Shown: positions 12,601 to 25,249, counted from the stretch's first letter. The stretch: DNA of 64,000 nt from Cunninghamella blakesleeana (GCA_017871115.1 JAFCIZ010000001.1:2337501-2401500); one strand, 5' to 3'. Numbers and translations are program-made. The notes: a model not told the origin generated them from the sequence alone.

Positions 12601-13126
12601 TATCAGCATCATTATCATGGCTTTTACCAATATATTTATTGCTAGAAAAATGGCAGCTGTAGAAAGTAGACTTAGTGGTATCGCAACAACAAATGGTATG
12701 TATGGTTTTAGAAATGATTATGGTGCAAATGGAAATCGTATGTATCAGAGTGCATTTGATATTGGTGACTCATTAGAAAAAAAATATGAAGATGAATTAT
12801 GGACTTGGTTACAAAATTTAGATATCAATCAGTCAGATCATATTACAACCGCTACATCACCACCATCCGATAATATAAACGACCGTTCTACTTCTACTAC
12901 AACAGAAACTGGAACAAAAAAAACAACTAAAAATTATATTCCAGAAAAGAATAAGGATGAGAGGACAACCATATCTAAATCACAATTGAACGCACAAACA
13001 TTGCTTAATAAAAATCTTTTGGAATTGTCAAAAATGATACGTCATGCCGAATTAAATATTGGTCAAATATCTAAAAATGTGGAAAATCAAAAACGTAGAA
13101 TTCAAGAGGAAGCTGAATCTTTGTAA
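9687..13126 (+). CDS. GRAM + VASt domain sterol-transfer membrane protein (Lam/Ltc family)
   Basis: Eight exons (9687-10461, 10545-10648, 10746-10841, 10919-11174, 11295-11627, 11755-11844, 11930-12145, 12258-13126) encode about 912 residues. Residues 1-240 are disordered, with an Asn-rich tract near 155-180. A GRAM (PH-like) domain spans about 243-348, with KEILVQGRIYISENHICFNA and the ending RDQAFDLMTDVW. An acidic linker follows, then a VASt sterol-binding domain at about 505-650 (SEFFKNFL, then WKKKDGQGRYIRQSSYVKP). A basic stretch precedes one membrane segment near 736-752 (LIFISIIIMAFTNIFIA), and a coiled-coil tail ends the protein. This is the layout of yeast Lam1-6/Ysp and animal GRAMD1/Aster proteins, which sit in the ER at membrane contacts and move sterol. 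Only one VASt copy is visible. Confidence 0.9.
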
Positions 13127-13412
13127 ATACTTGTTAAAAAAGGGGATATATACACGTAGCATTTTTTTTTATTTTATTTTTAAATAAATATTTCTATAAA
13201 TACGTTTTTTGTTTTATAGTTTTAATATTGATGTTATTATTATCATTAATCAAGTAAAATAAAAAGATAAAATAAATATTACATCTTTTTTATTATTATT
13301 AAATACAACTAAAAAATAATAAGCTCTCTTAATTTTCAAGATATACAAATTTATAAATATATAAATAAATATCAAAATTCTTAAATAAGCAATACATTTA
13401 ATATACATACAT

Positions 13413-13448
<36 letters not shown>

Positions 13449-13472
13449 GTGTGTGTGTGTATTAGTATAAAT
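13127..13472. other. Convergent intergenic region with palindromic dinucleotide repeat
   Basis: This region lies between the Lam-like stop and the anillin-like stop and so holds both 3' ends. Its main feature is the compound AC/AT/GT repeat at 13413-13460, annotated separately. No gene is seen. Confidence 0.6.
13413..13460. repeat. (AC)9(AT)9(GT)6 self-complementary microsatellite
   Basis: An 18-base AC run, an 18-base AT run and a 12-base GT run follow one another. Bases 13419-13460 form a perfect 42-base inverted repeat (AC arm, AT core, GT arm) that could extrude as a hairpin in DNA or RNA. It sits between two convergent genes. Confidence 0.9.
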
Positions 13473-16400
13473 TTACAACCAACAAGTAGGTAAAGGAGGG
13501 ATACGTCCAAGGATAACTTTTAAAATTTCTAACCACCTTTCACGATCATTTGCCGAATCACAAAAGAATTCAATTTTATCACCAGTATCGAATTTTAATT
13601 GAAATCCATTCTTCACAGGATAAAAAGAAAGATCATCATCATCGTTAATATCCTTACCGTTACTACTACTATTATTGTTATTAGTCAAAGTGGTAGTAAT
13701 AGAAGTGGAATCCATAGAATCATCGTCATTATTCATTTTTATTTCACTTTGATATTTATTTCCATATAAAATCAATTTGGATTGTGAGTTTATTTTTTCG
13801 TGATTATTATTTATTAATAATAAATGTCCTTCTTCATCTTCTTCTCTATTGGTTGAATATATTTGTTGATGTTGTTTTTGTTGATTAGTTTCTAATAAAA
13901 CCCGCTTATCTGTCGATAATACAACTGCTTTAGATAAATCAATCATAGTTCTTGGAGCATGTATAGTATCAGAATAAGAATATAGTTGACCGCCAATTAA
14001 TTTAAAATACCTTCGTCTCCAATACTAATAGTAATATATAAAAAAAAAAGTTAATAAATTAATAGAATATATATATAGATATATTAAAAATAAATAAAAA
14101 AAATATATTCAAACCTTAACATCACCGCCTAATTGAGACATATACCCAGAATGCCAAATGGTTTTATGGAATCGTTGAATATTTAATGCTTGTTCACAGC
14201 CTTCAATGTTTTTTGGTAAGTTGATTGTCTAAAGGATAGTATAAAAGTATATAAAATTAAAAATAGATAATGTGCTATTATTAGTATTATCATTATCAAA
14301 TAAGTATATATATATAATTTTTTTTATTATAAGTATATCAAAAAATAAAACTATACATTCATATAAATAAGTTATACGTACCTTACTACCAATATTAGGC
14401 AAGTAAAAAAGTTCGAGGGTGATTTTTCCGATGGCTTTTTCATGTACACTATTTCGTTTTTCTTTTTTTGATTTAGATAACAAAAGTTGATGTGCAGATT
14501 TTTTAGCAGGGCGGTACCAACCATTAACTAGTGCAAAGGAAGCAGTACATAACCTTCCACGGCATTGAGAAAATATATCAGATAAGGAAACCCTTGTTTG
14601 AGCAATGGCACCATCTTCTTTATTGATATATCTAAACAAATCATCCGTTCTACTTGTCATTGAGGCTCTTTTATTCCATTTCTTTGTTGATCCTCCTCCA
14701 TAACATTCATTTGAACTAGCTTGCAATGTTATTGTAAATTCATTATCAGATGGGATATTATCTCTTTAAAAAAAAAATATGATTTTGATTAGCATTTGTT
14801 TATAATTTATAAATATAATATTTTCATTTAGCGTATAAAACGTATAAATTTTTTAACTTACAGCACAAAATCATGGTTGAATAATACAGTATGCTCTAGT
14901 TTATGTTGATTAGATGATAAACAATTTAAAGAATCATTTAATATACACTGTATTGAAGGAGCATCTATATATAAATGTACAAATAAAATTGAAAAGGAAA
15001 ATGAAAAAATCGCATTATATTATTACCATTTGATATCATATGTTCATTATTGTTTCTATTATTATTTAAAAAAAATAAAAAATTACCATAATCGATTGGC
15101 AAATCTAAATTTTCTGCTGCAATTACTTTAACATATAGTCTACCATTAACAACTTGATTTGAATCAGGGTCTTCATTTTCATTTAATTTCATATTTAAAT
15201 GTTTCTATGAATATAATTAGTAATAATAGTATATTTAATGGGATGAATATCTTTTTATATATGTATTTATTTGTTTTTTTATTTATTTATAAAAAAGAAA
15301 AGAGTTACCTCTTGAATTTCATCAAATGTCTGGCATATAGTGGAAGAACTTTGCAAACCATTATGATTAGAAATAGTTGATGGAGAAACATTTTGAGGAA
15401 CTTTCATTGAATCAATACTAGTACCATTATCATTGCTACTTTTAGCTTCTACATATTGAGATATCTCTGGTACTGGTTTTGGTGTACTGGACGACGGTGG
15501 ATCTTGTAACGGCAAAGGCTATAAATGTATATATATATATATAAACATTGAAATTTAATGTATTTTATTTTAATATTATTATTAGTGTTAATGTTATTAT
15601 TAGTATTAATATGTATAAAAGATGAACAAAAAAAAATAAAACTTACAGAACTAGGAAGAGTAATACGGTCCAATTCATCCAATAACTTTTCGCCAAAATC
15701 ATGGGTTGATTGATCTGAAGAAATCGAAATCATTGGTAAACCATTCTCCATATTAAAATCACGTTGCTGATCAAGATCATTTGTATTAACTTGAAGTAGG
15801 TATTGTTTATTTCCATTAACATTGTTGGTAATGATATTTGAATCCTGCAATGTAAAATCATCTTGAATTTGTACATCATTGCTACTTTCAGGCCCTGTCG
15901 TATTTATTTCCTCACCTTCCATTTCCTCTATTTCTTTTTCTATTGCTATTTCTTTTTTTACTTTATCATCCACGGTTTCATTAATATCCATATTTTCTCT
16001 TATTTCACTTGATCGATTTTTATCTTGAATATCAGTAATAGGTATATTGTCTTCAACCATACTATTTTCTGTATTTTTATTTTGAAGGTAATGGTTATTG
16101 GATGATTGAATGTGAGGTTGTGGAGATGACGAAGTTGACGTGATCGAATTATCTGGACATATTCTATCATCACTACTTTCATTAAGCTGGGATACGGGTG
16201 ATTTATTTTCAAGATCCACTTCCATGTGATGATTATTTAATTTTATACCCATTTGTTGTTGTTGTTGAATGAAGGAACTAGTTGAAGAAGATGCTGAAGG
16301 AATTTTGTTTGATAATTTAGCCATTTCAATAGCCTTTTTAATTTCTTGTTCTACATCATTTACCGACTGCGTTTGACTCATAGCATATAAATTTGATCTT

Positions 16401-18154
16401 GATTTACGGTGGCTCAATTTATTTGTGGAAGATCCATTTTCTAAGATTTCCAAAATAGCATTTTTAGAAATCTTTTCTCCTTTTCTTTGAAAAGCCATAA
16501 GGTTTGCATGAGATACCGATGGGATAGGTAAAGAGATAGAAGAAGTGGAAATTGGTTGCGGTAATATTGATGAAACCGGTAAAGAAGGCGAAGAGGTGGA
16601 GAAGGGAGAAGGTGAAGAGGAAGGTGATGGAGTTAATAAAGAATCAGTGATATGCTGTGTAAATGAAGATGAATGTTTGGGTAATGAGACAGGATTATAT
16701 AATGGCGATTGAAGATTTGATATATGGCTTTTATTATTTATGGTATTGCTATTGTTATTGATATTATTAGAATTAAGTATATTAGTGTTGGTATTAGGCG
16801 TTTTAGTAGCTGGTATAATAGATGTTGTTGATGGTAAATTTGTCTCTGATGCTGCTGTAAGATAGGAATCTGAACCTGAAAAAGCAGAATCATTAGATGA
16901 TAAAGTGGTGGTATTGTTGGATACAGAATCTATTTCTCCCTGAGGCTGATCAATTGATGGGTTAGTAGAAAGAGTATAAGCTGAATTATCTATTAAAGCT
17001 GATAATGAGGAACTTCTTCCATCCATAGAATGTGTTGCAGATTGTAAATTAAATATAGATTGATTTCTTGAAAAAGACAAATCATTTTCATCGGAAACAG
17101 TTGTTGAAACAGAATCTACGATCGTGAAATTGAAGAAAAAATTACTATAATTGGTAATCTAGTTCTATTTTTATTTTATTTATATTTATATTAAAAAAGA
17201 GAAAATAGTCATCATATATTTATATTTACCTCTTTCATCTATATATAAGTCATCTATGCCATTTTCAATCACGCCTCGATAAGTGCTGTGATTATCTTGA
17301 GCGGGAGTTGTATAAGGATTATCAGGTGTATTATGCGTTGAATTCATTTGTACATCATTAAATTGATGATCATTATCATTTTCATTTTCATTTTCGTTTT
17401 CGTTTTCGTTTTCATCCCAATCATCCAATTTTGAAAAAATAAAATAATCTGGTTCTTCTTTAAATTTTACATGACGTTTAGGCTTTTGTTTTTTTTTGTT
17501 TGGTTCTGAAGAAGGCATGACCAGGGAACAAGTTCTATCTAAAAGAATACCACCACTATTGGCATTTCCATGATGATACCCATTATAATTATTATTATTG
17601 TTATTGTTATTGTCATCAAAACCATTTGTATTCTTTTTTTCAAAAAGTGATGATGATGAATGATCCAATAAAGAATAACTTTTATCTAATCCAGTAAAAC
17701 CACTAAGTATAGAAGAGGTAGAATTTGTTGTTGTTGTTGTATCAATGAAAGCAGAAGATGGGGAGGAGGAATCTGATCTAACATTGACTGTAGCTAAAGT
17801 AGGCATTGATATTGAACTTGCAATAAAAGGTTGAAGGTAATATTTATGTATATCATGTTTTGGGAATAAAGGGCTTTGACTTGCATTTTGAGAGGATCTT
17901 AAAGCAAGAGTGGCCAATTCTATTTTACGAAAAGCGAAATCTTTGCCAATTTCTTCTTGTTGATGTTTATTGAAAGTGGAATCTTTATCATTTTTACTGT
18001 CGTTGTTAGTGTTGTTAATGTTATTATTATCATTATTATTATTATTATTATCATTTGCATTTGAGATCATAGCATTATTAGCGTTGGTTTGTATTTCATT
18101 TTCTGTTGTTTTTATTCCAAAAGGTATTGTAATATTATTATCTTCAGTTCCCAT
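13473..18154 (-). CDS. Anillin-like septum protein with C-terminal PH domain (Bud4/Mid2 type)
   Basis: Eight exons (17230-18154, 15647-17115, 15309-15518, 15087-15204, 14862-14964, 14382-14763, 14115-14228, 13473-14024) join in frame to about 1,290 residues. The first 860 residues are low complexity (Asn, Ser, Glu runs). Residues near 885-1070 resemble the anillin homology domain: NGRLYVKVIAAENLDLPI opens a C2-like strand set and IGKITLELFYLPNIGSK closes it. A PH domain ends the protein (GYMSQLGGDVKYWRRRYFKL to REREWLEI-like RERWLEILK), interrupted by an acidic Asn/Asp insertion, with the family-like ending PLPTCWL. Bud4 and Mid2 bind septins and organise the division site or septum. Size and order match Bud4 (about 1,450). 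Whether it acts in budding or in hyphal septation is unknown. Confidence 0.85.
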
Positions 18155-20016
18155 TATATTTTAATAAATGTAAACTTTTTTCCAAACTTGCTGATTTATC
18201 TTTTTGGGTTTTTTAAATTATAAAAAAAATAATTACAGTATAAATATATATATATATATATATATCTTTATTAATAAATAAAGAATATCAAAAAAGTATA
18301 AATAAATTAAGGGTATATTTATATTTATATATATTATATACTATATATATGAGTGTAAATATATAATATATATAAATATATTTTATAGAAATATAAAAAA
18401 AAGGAAAAGAAAAAGAAAAAGAAGCAAAGAATAAAAAAAAAAAATAAAAAATCAAAAGGGGATTAAAATAAAAAATTAAAGCAGGTCTACCGCATTTTTT
18501 TTTCCTCCACTTTGTTGTTGTTGTGATTTCCATATTAGGATGTCATTTTGCCTAAACTGTCTTGTACGCTTTTTTGACAACACGTACACACACACACATC
18601 TACGAAAAAAACTATTCTAAAAGGCTAAAATACCTTTGTGCACATCGTTATAAAATATAACTAGCGGATATTCAAATCATAATAACATTTTTATAAAAGA
18701 TAAAAACATTCATCATATTAAAATCCTAATATTAATAATAAAAATAATAATAAAATGTAGTTGTTTATTTATTTATTTAATCTTATTTCATTAAACTTTA
18801 CATATGTCATATGTGAAACAATAGCATGATACTGATTATAGGTTATTGCTAAAATATAAAAAAATAAAAAAAAAGAATAATAGTAATACTTTTTTTTCTC
18901 TTTTTCTGGTCATAGGTTTGAAAATCAAATAAGTATGTACAGCCATTTTGAGTCTCTTTCCTTTTTTATCCAAAAATTATATATATATATATATATATAT
19001 ATTTCTTAATATTAAGATAGCTTTTTTTATTTTATTTTTTTTTTTTAAAAAAAAAAGAAAACTTGTTTATAATTTTTATGTTTTGTATTGTCAAAAAGTA
19101 AAAAATAATATAATTATATATTTTATAAAAATATAAAATAAAAGATACTATTAATTGAACATAATGGTTTTTCTTTTCTTTTCTCTTCTTTTCTTTTTTT
19201 TTAAAAAAAAACAGATACATAAGTAAATGCAAAAGTTATTATATAAAGCAAGCTGAACTTGAAAAAAAAGTATTGAAATAGGCTAAGATCAACAACGATA
19301 AGAATATAATACATAGAAAAAGATTTCCAATAGCTCAAAAATTATAAAAAAACGCATTTTTTTTTACGTATAAAAAATAAATAACATTCGATATTATTTA
19401 ATTTTTTTTTTTACTGCGAAACTTAATTACAAAATTTTCCCTTACACACATACATACTTTTTTTTGTACACAAATGAGTCAAATTCTTTATCAACACTTG
19501 TTATTATTTTTTAAAATTTATAATAACCTTGTATCACCAATAAGGCATTTGTTTCTCTTTCTCTCTCTCTATATATAAATATAAAAGTGTGTGTGTTTTA
19601 ACCAACTTAGCAATTATACTTAATCTATTATAAAAAAATAAAAGAAAATTAAAAAGAAAAAGAATTGATTACTATTACTATTATTATTTATACTGTACTT
19701 GGAATTAAACAACACAAAATATTATCATCAAGAATAAGAAAAAACTACATGCTATTAAAAGTTTATTTTATTCGGTTATTTTATTCCAATCCCTTTTTTA
19801 AAGTTTGCAAAATTGTATTTATAAGTTTATTTTATTTTTTAATTTATTTTTTTTGTATAAATAATAATAATAATAATAAAAGCACTGATCATATAAATAT
19901 CCTATCCCCACCAAAAAAAAAAAAAAAAAAAAAAAAATAGAATAAAAATAATAACCCTTTTTCTTTTTGTTATTTTTTTTTCCTTACATGCTAATATATA
20001 TATATATATATAAATA
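18155..20016. promoter_or_regulatory. Gene-poor gap upstream of the anillin-like gene
   Basis: About 1.9 kb without a supported gene. The part nearest the anillin-like start holds an (AT)n run (18246-18264), a purine-rich tract on the plus strand (18396-18460; the CT tract of that promoter), and ACCGCA at 18489-18494, which is TGCGGT in the gene's orientation. T-run/A-run junctions occur near 19030-19057 and 19195-19210, (AT)n near 18979-19001, and a poly-A of about 25 at 19913-19937. Short open frames here are low-complexity Phe/Ile/Lys translations. Confidence 0.5.
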
Positions 20017-22357
20017 TTAAACATCAGGTACTAAAACATAATCCGAAATACTATAATAAAGACGATGTTGTCGTCTCGATTTACTTTGGAGGTAATTGGT
20101 CATATTATTATTGTTGTTGTTGTTATTATTGTTGTCTTTGTTCTTATTCTTGTTGCTATTATTGCTGTTGCTATCCTTATCCAATACACGTAATATACTA
20201 ATAGATCTATCATTAATGTCAAGTTGTTGTTGTTGCTGTTGAGATAAAAGACAATGATAGTTATTATTATTATTATTATTATTATTATGAGATAGTTGAT
20301 CTTGTAAAGAGATAAAATGATGGTGAATATCATTTGCATAGGTATAATTATTATTTTTATGGTCATTGAGTGGTATGGATTCATTTCTATTTTTCGATTG
20401 CCCATTAAATTCTAATGTTGTTGGTAATGGATGATGATGATAGGGTGAAGAAGAGGAAGGCGATATTGGCCAATTAAATGAAGAGATAGAAGAAGAGGAG
20501 GAGGGTGAAATAGAGTGAGATCTCCATGATAATGATGAAGATGATGAAGAGTTAGATGGTTGTTGATTAATAAATAGTTGATTCTGTTGCTGTTGTTGCT
20601 GTTGTTGTTGTTGTTGGTGATAATGGCCGGTAGATGATGATAAAAGTGTGGATTTAGATGGCGAGTGAATATAATCTAATGAACTGGATCTGGTTCGGTG
20701 ATGAAGTGAAGAAGTAGAAGAAGAGGAAGAGATTTCACGTTCTCTTGAAGATAAGGAGGAAAACGGTAATTGGTTGAGTTGATTTTTCCCATTATAGTGA
20801 TCAGTTAATTTTAATTCATTATGGGCCCATGGTGATAAATGTGTCGACCAAGGAGAAAAAGTGGAAGTAGGAGAAACCATGTGGCTAAGATGGCTGTTAT
20901 TATTATTCGCATCCAATGGGCTATTATGATGATGATGGTGATGATGGCTATTGCCGTTGTTATTACTTGTATCGTTATAACTTATATATTCATTACTATT
21001 GGTAGTTAATGATGGAGGCTCTGTTGTTTTATTTCCATTTTTTAAATCTTTTACATAAGATGACATATGCAATGGCAGTTCATTTTGAGTATTCTTATTT
21101 GTTTGTTGTTGTTTCATTAAACCTGAATATTTTCGTTGTAGATGATTGGTAGAATATTCTTTTTTTTTAAAAAAAAAAAAATGTGTTGTAGATCAAAAAC
21201 CATTTTCTATTTTCTATTTTTATTTTATTTTGTTATATTCTCACTCACTATCATTATCAATCTACCCACATCTTTATCTCTACACTTTTATATTTATATT
21301 ATTATTTATATACTTTTCAAGTACCTTTTTTATGATGATTTAAATACTGATCTGATTTAGATTCATTAAAGCTGGATAGTGATTTTAATGGGGTTGCTAG
21401 TGATATGGTATCCTTTTTATTTTCTTGGGTAACATTATCTAATAATAAAGGACAATCCTGAGATGTTGATATAGTCAGAGCAGGTTTATTCGATGGTTTA
21501 GAATGATGGTATTGATGAGAAGGAGGAGGTGATAACAAAGTAGTAGTAGTAGTAGTATCTTCATTTTTTATTTTAGTTTGATCTTGCGAACATATTGATT
21601 CATTTGTTGAAAAAGTAGATGATGAAGATGATGATGACGACGACGGTGATGATAACGATGGTGATGATGATGATGAAAAACATGAAGACGAGGTTGAAGT
21701 AGGTGATGTAGAAGTAGTTACATTTACATTTAATGATGGATTCATTTCTTGTTGCTGGTCTTTTTGATTATAATGATCATTCTTTTTTACATATTTTTCT
21801 TTATTACTTGATTTATTCCATGGTATATCCAAAGGACCTTCTTTAGTATGTACATATAAAAAGGAAGAATAATAATCATCCTGAAGGTCAAAGGTCTTAT
21901 CCCAATCAATTACTCTTTCTGGTATAACTTCTTCCCAACCACCAGAAGAAGGAGGAATTAGTTTAAAGTGAGGAGGATAATAGACTCTTTTTCTTCTCAT
22001 AAATAAAGCTATTTCATTTGTTGGTATAATACGATTAGAATCTTTTAAGGAATCGTTGTATTTATTTCCATAATAATACCGATTGGATTTCGTTGCTGTA
22101 CATTTTAACGATTGTTTTTGAAATTGTTTTTTGGAATGGCGATCTTCCTGGTCTTGTTCTTCTTGCTCTACTCCTTCTTCTACTTTTCGAATCGAGGAAG
22201 GCGTATTGTTGTTATTATTGTTCATATCATTACTATACTCCCGATTAGTAGTAGATATCTCTATAATAGGTAGCTGGTTACACAGTTTAACCGTTTTTTT
22301 TAGCTGCGAAGAGCTTACTGTTGAAGGTTCAATACTATTTATTTCATGATAGTCCAT
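20017..22357 (-). CDS. Orphan low-complexity protein (Ser/Gln/His/Asn runs)
   Basis: Two exons, 21325-22357 and 20017-21158, encode about 724 residues. The start ATG at 22357 (MDYHEINSIEPS) is preferred because upstream in-frame codons are low-complexity hydrophobic. I do not recognise the family. The most protein-like part lies near residues 125-195: an RRKRVYYPPHFKLIPPSSGG stretch is followed by WEEVIPERVIDWDKTFDL and SSFLYVHTKEGPLDIPW, which looks like a conserved folded motif. The rest is disordered, with Ser runs, a seven-His run, a Gln run of about 11, several Asn runs and a basic/aromatic C-terminus (RRQHRLYYSISDYVLVPDV). There is no signal peptide or membrane segment. A regulatory or scaffold role is possible but unsupported. 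Confidence 0.7.
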
Positions 22358-22678
22358 TGATAAAATAGTAATAATGATGTTTAATTTAATATTATTAATA
22401 AAAAAGAAAAGTACATTAAACGCGAAAGAGAAGTGAAAAAATGAAAAACTTAAAAAAAATTGAAAAAACGATAAATAAATAAACAAATTATTTTTATTTT
22501 TATAAACATATATGTTTTGTTTCATCACATAATATTATATAAATATAAAAAACCCTTTGAGTAGCAAAAACTTTAGAATTTTATATTATTTTTCATAATC
22601 TCAGGAGTCATTGCAGGTATATTAAGATAACCTTTCTTAACATATAAAATATCCTCTATTTATATTATGAATTAAAAA

Positions 22679-22684
<6 letters not shown>

Positions 22685-22725
<41 letters not shown>
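22685..22725. repeat. (GA)20 microsatellite
   Basis: An uninterrupted alternating AG run of about 41 bases in the upstream region of the orphan protein gene that starts at 22357. It is a homopurine/homopyrimidine tract, so it could form triplex DNA or bind a GAGA-type factor; neither can be shown here. Confidence 0.9.
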
Positions 22726-22728
<3 letters not shown>

Positions 22729-23299
22729 CAATGTAAATAAAAATGAAAAACAAAAAAAAAAATTTTTTTGAAAAAATATTCTAGTTTTTAACGTGATCAA
22801 AAACTAGCACATTATCCAATATATACATATATATATATATATATATATCATATATAAAATAAGATGATTAATCTTTTTTTTTAAAAAAAATGCAGTTCTT
22901 AAATTTTTTACAGTACAATAAAAAGCAACTCGCATAAAAACCGAACTGGGTTTAAATCAGTTTTAGATCATTTGCAATAGGTTTTTTTAATCTCATACAA
23001 TTTGTACACTAGTAATAAAAAATTGGTTTTATTATCTGTTTCTTTTTTTTTTTATAAAAATAAAAGATTACTAAACAAATTTATGTAAAATAATTAAACA
23101 TCCCCAACTATTTTTTTTTCCATCGTTTCTTTACTTTTTCATTTATTGGTATGATCTCAAGTGATCAAAAGTTTATAGAAAATAGTATAGTAATAGTGAT
23201 TTCGTTTTTGAAGCCCAAAAAACTGCAATAGCGTTTACCTAGCAAAACACATTATATATATACATCCATAAGTGACTAAAAATTTACCCATCTTCATGA

Positions 23300-23745
23300 A
23301 TAATTGGTAGTTTGACATGTCATTAACAGAACAATATCATTTTATAGTTATAGACCTGTATAAAATAATCTTGTATATTAATAATCTAGTTAAAGATTCA
23401 TATTCAATTTATATAGTGATTTATCGCCATATAATAATAAACCAATAACCTCGAAATTTTAATAGCTCCATAATAATCATTATAATTCCCTATGAATGGA
23501 TCCAGTGTTTATAAAATAATCTTGACTACGTGTTGACTAATTTATTTAAAAAATAGCATTCTACTTAATTTAACTCCATGAAAAAGTAATAAACTTGCTG
23601 AAATTTTAATTGTCCCTAACTGCCCTCATTCTCTATATATAATCCAATTTTCAAAGAATAATATTGATTATTGGTTGATTTATTTAAAAATTCACATTCA
23701 TATTAACTATTGATATAACTCTATATAAAATAATGTTGTTGATAA
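23300..23745. repeat. Diverged internal repeats (decayed element)
   Basis: TATAAAATAATCTTG occurs exactly at 23359-23373 and 23510-23524, and with one change at 23724-23738. GATTTATTTAAAAATTC at 23677-23693 is echoed at about 23538-23552. AATAAACC followed by CGAAATTTTAAT (about 23437-23463) is echoed by AATAAAC and TGAAATTTTAAT (about 23588-23610). Related wording recurs at 36250-36400. Order and spacing suggest old, drifted copies of one unit; no terminal repeats or coding frame are visible. Confidence 0.5.
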
Positions 23746-23966
23746 ATATATGCATATAAATGAAGGGGTCCAAACAAAATAATATATTCCCCATATTAAA
23801 ATGATCAATAGGTAGTTCAACTCAGAATATATATGTATATATTTATTTATTTAAAAAAAAAAAAAAAACTATTTAATAAACCATAATACAAAACTTTGGA
23901 TTAATTAACTATATAGATATAAATTATTTTATTCAAATAGTATTTAAAAATTAAAATATTCAACAA

Positions 23967-24026
<60 letters not shown>

Positions 24027-24580
24027 GAAACCCCCTTTTTTTTTAAAAAAAAAAAAAAAAGAAACGTGGAATAGTAAACCAATCGAAAAAATGAAAAATA
24101 AAAATAATAGTAAAAACAATAAAAAATTCAACAAGAATAGTATAAAGTATAATAGAATATGTATAAATATATATAAAAAAAAAGGTTGAAAGTATAAACT
24201 AATGTATAAGAGTGAGTTAAGGGTGTTATATGTGCGGAAGAATATTAAAAATGCGTTGTATTTTTTTGTTTTGTTTTGTTTTTGTTAATTATGGCAGTGG
24301 TAATGGTTATTTTTATGGGTGATAACACAGTATAATAAAGGTAAATAAAATAGTTTACATAATAATAATAAAAAGGTATTTATAAATAAAAAGTATATAT
24401 TAAGTTAATAAAAGGGGAAGAAGTGAGGCAAAAAAAAAAAGATCAAAAATTATATATAAAATAAAATGAGAAGCTAATCCATATTATTTTATAAATTTGT
24501 ATAATAATAAATAAATGAATATAATGTATTAAATAAAAAAAAGGGGGGAAGGGGGAGTGGAGTAAAAAGTATGTGTGCGA

Positions 24581-25249
24581 TTAAAATAAACGGTAATAAG
24601 AAGTAGCAGTTGTAGTAGGTTGTTGTTGATATTGATTTGTTGACCATAGAGATTGATCTTGTTCTAAAAAAGATTTATTTACAAAAGTTCTAGACCATCC
24701 GCTACGTCGCTGAATAAAATGAATAAAACGTATTTTTTCATCATCTGATATATCATTTCTCTTAAACAATTGTTGTTGTTGCAAAGAGGAAGAAGGATGT
24801 TCTGAAGTATGATAATAATCCTGATGATGATCAGAAGTAGGTGATAGAGATCTAGGAGTTAAACATTCATTAAGAGTATGATCACTATGACTACTATTAG
24901 ATGTATCCATACTAGTAATACTGCTATTGCAATCTATAGAATCATAGGACTGTTTATGAATAGAGGAGGATGAGTATTTTTTTGTTGATGATGATGACAA
25001 TGACGAGGATGATTTTGTAGTTGGTATCATAATAGCTTTTAGCTGTTCAATTTTTTGTTGATAATCAACATATTCCTTCATGCCTGCAAAAGGATCCGTT
25101 ACATGTTGTTGTTTAGTTTTATATTGATTATTATGAGGAGAATAATGATGTTTTGATTTATAGATGTTATTATTGTTATGTTTTAATTGTTGTGGATGGT
25201 CCATAAAAGTAGATTGTGTGGGTTTGGTGTATATAGTATTAGATATCAT
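24581..25249 (-). CDS. Orphan 222-residue protein with conserved-looking C-terminus
   Basis: A single-exon gene with a clear ATG at 25249. I do not recognise it. Two segments look like folded or binding motifs: DPFAGMKEYVDYQQKIEQLK (about residues 53-72, predicted helical) and EKIRFIHFIQRRSGWSRTFV (about 170-189), continuing into NKSFLEQDQSLW. The middle is Ser-rich and the flanks have Asn and Gln runs. No signal peptide or membrane segment is seen. The pyrimidine tract typical of promoters in this window lies at about 25492-25560 (purine on the plus strand), with ACCGCA at 25570-25575. That suggests a 5' UTR of about 250 bases and supports this as a real gene. Confidence 0.7.
   Translation of the reverse strand: MISNTIYTKPTQSTFMDHPQQLKHNNNNIYKSKHHYSPHNNQYKTKQQHVTDPFAGMKEYVDYQQKIEQLKAIMIPTTKSSSSLSSSSTKKYSSSSIHKQSYDSIDCNSSITSMDTSNSSHSDHTLNECLTPRSLSPTSDHHQDYYHTSEHPSSSLQQQQLFKRNDISDDEKIRFIHFIQRRSGWSRTFVNKSFLEQDQSLWSTNQYQQQPTTTATSYYRLF

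Larger units (their letters stand above)
22358..24580. other. Gene-poor gap with microsatellites and decayed repeats
   Basis: About 2.2 kb with no supported gene. It contains a GA run (22685-22725), (AT)n (22829-22848), T-run/A-run junctions near 22873-22890 and 24032-24060, and a TAA run (about 23977-24022). A block at 23300-23745 of less simple sequence carries internal repeats and is annotated separately. The small frames are translations of simple repeats. Confidence 0.6.

Noticed and set aside
19665..19940. Plus-strand open frame of 91 codons
   Set aside because: Ile/Phe/Lys low complexity ending in poly-A; no promoter features or similarity.
23901..24134. Minus-strand Leu-rich frame
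   Set aside because: It translates the (TAA)n microsatellite and adjoining poly-A; not a protein.
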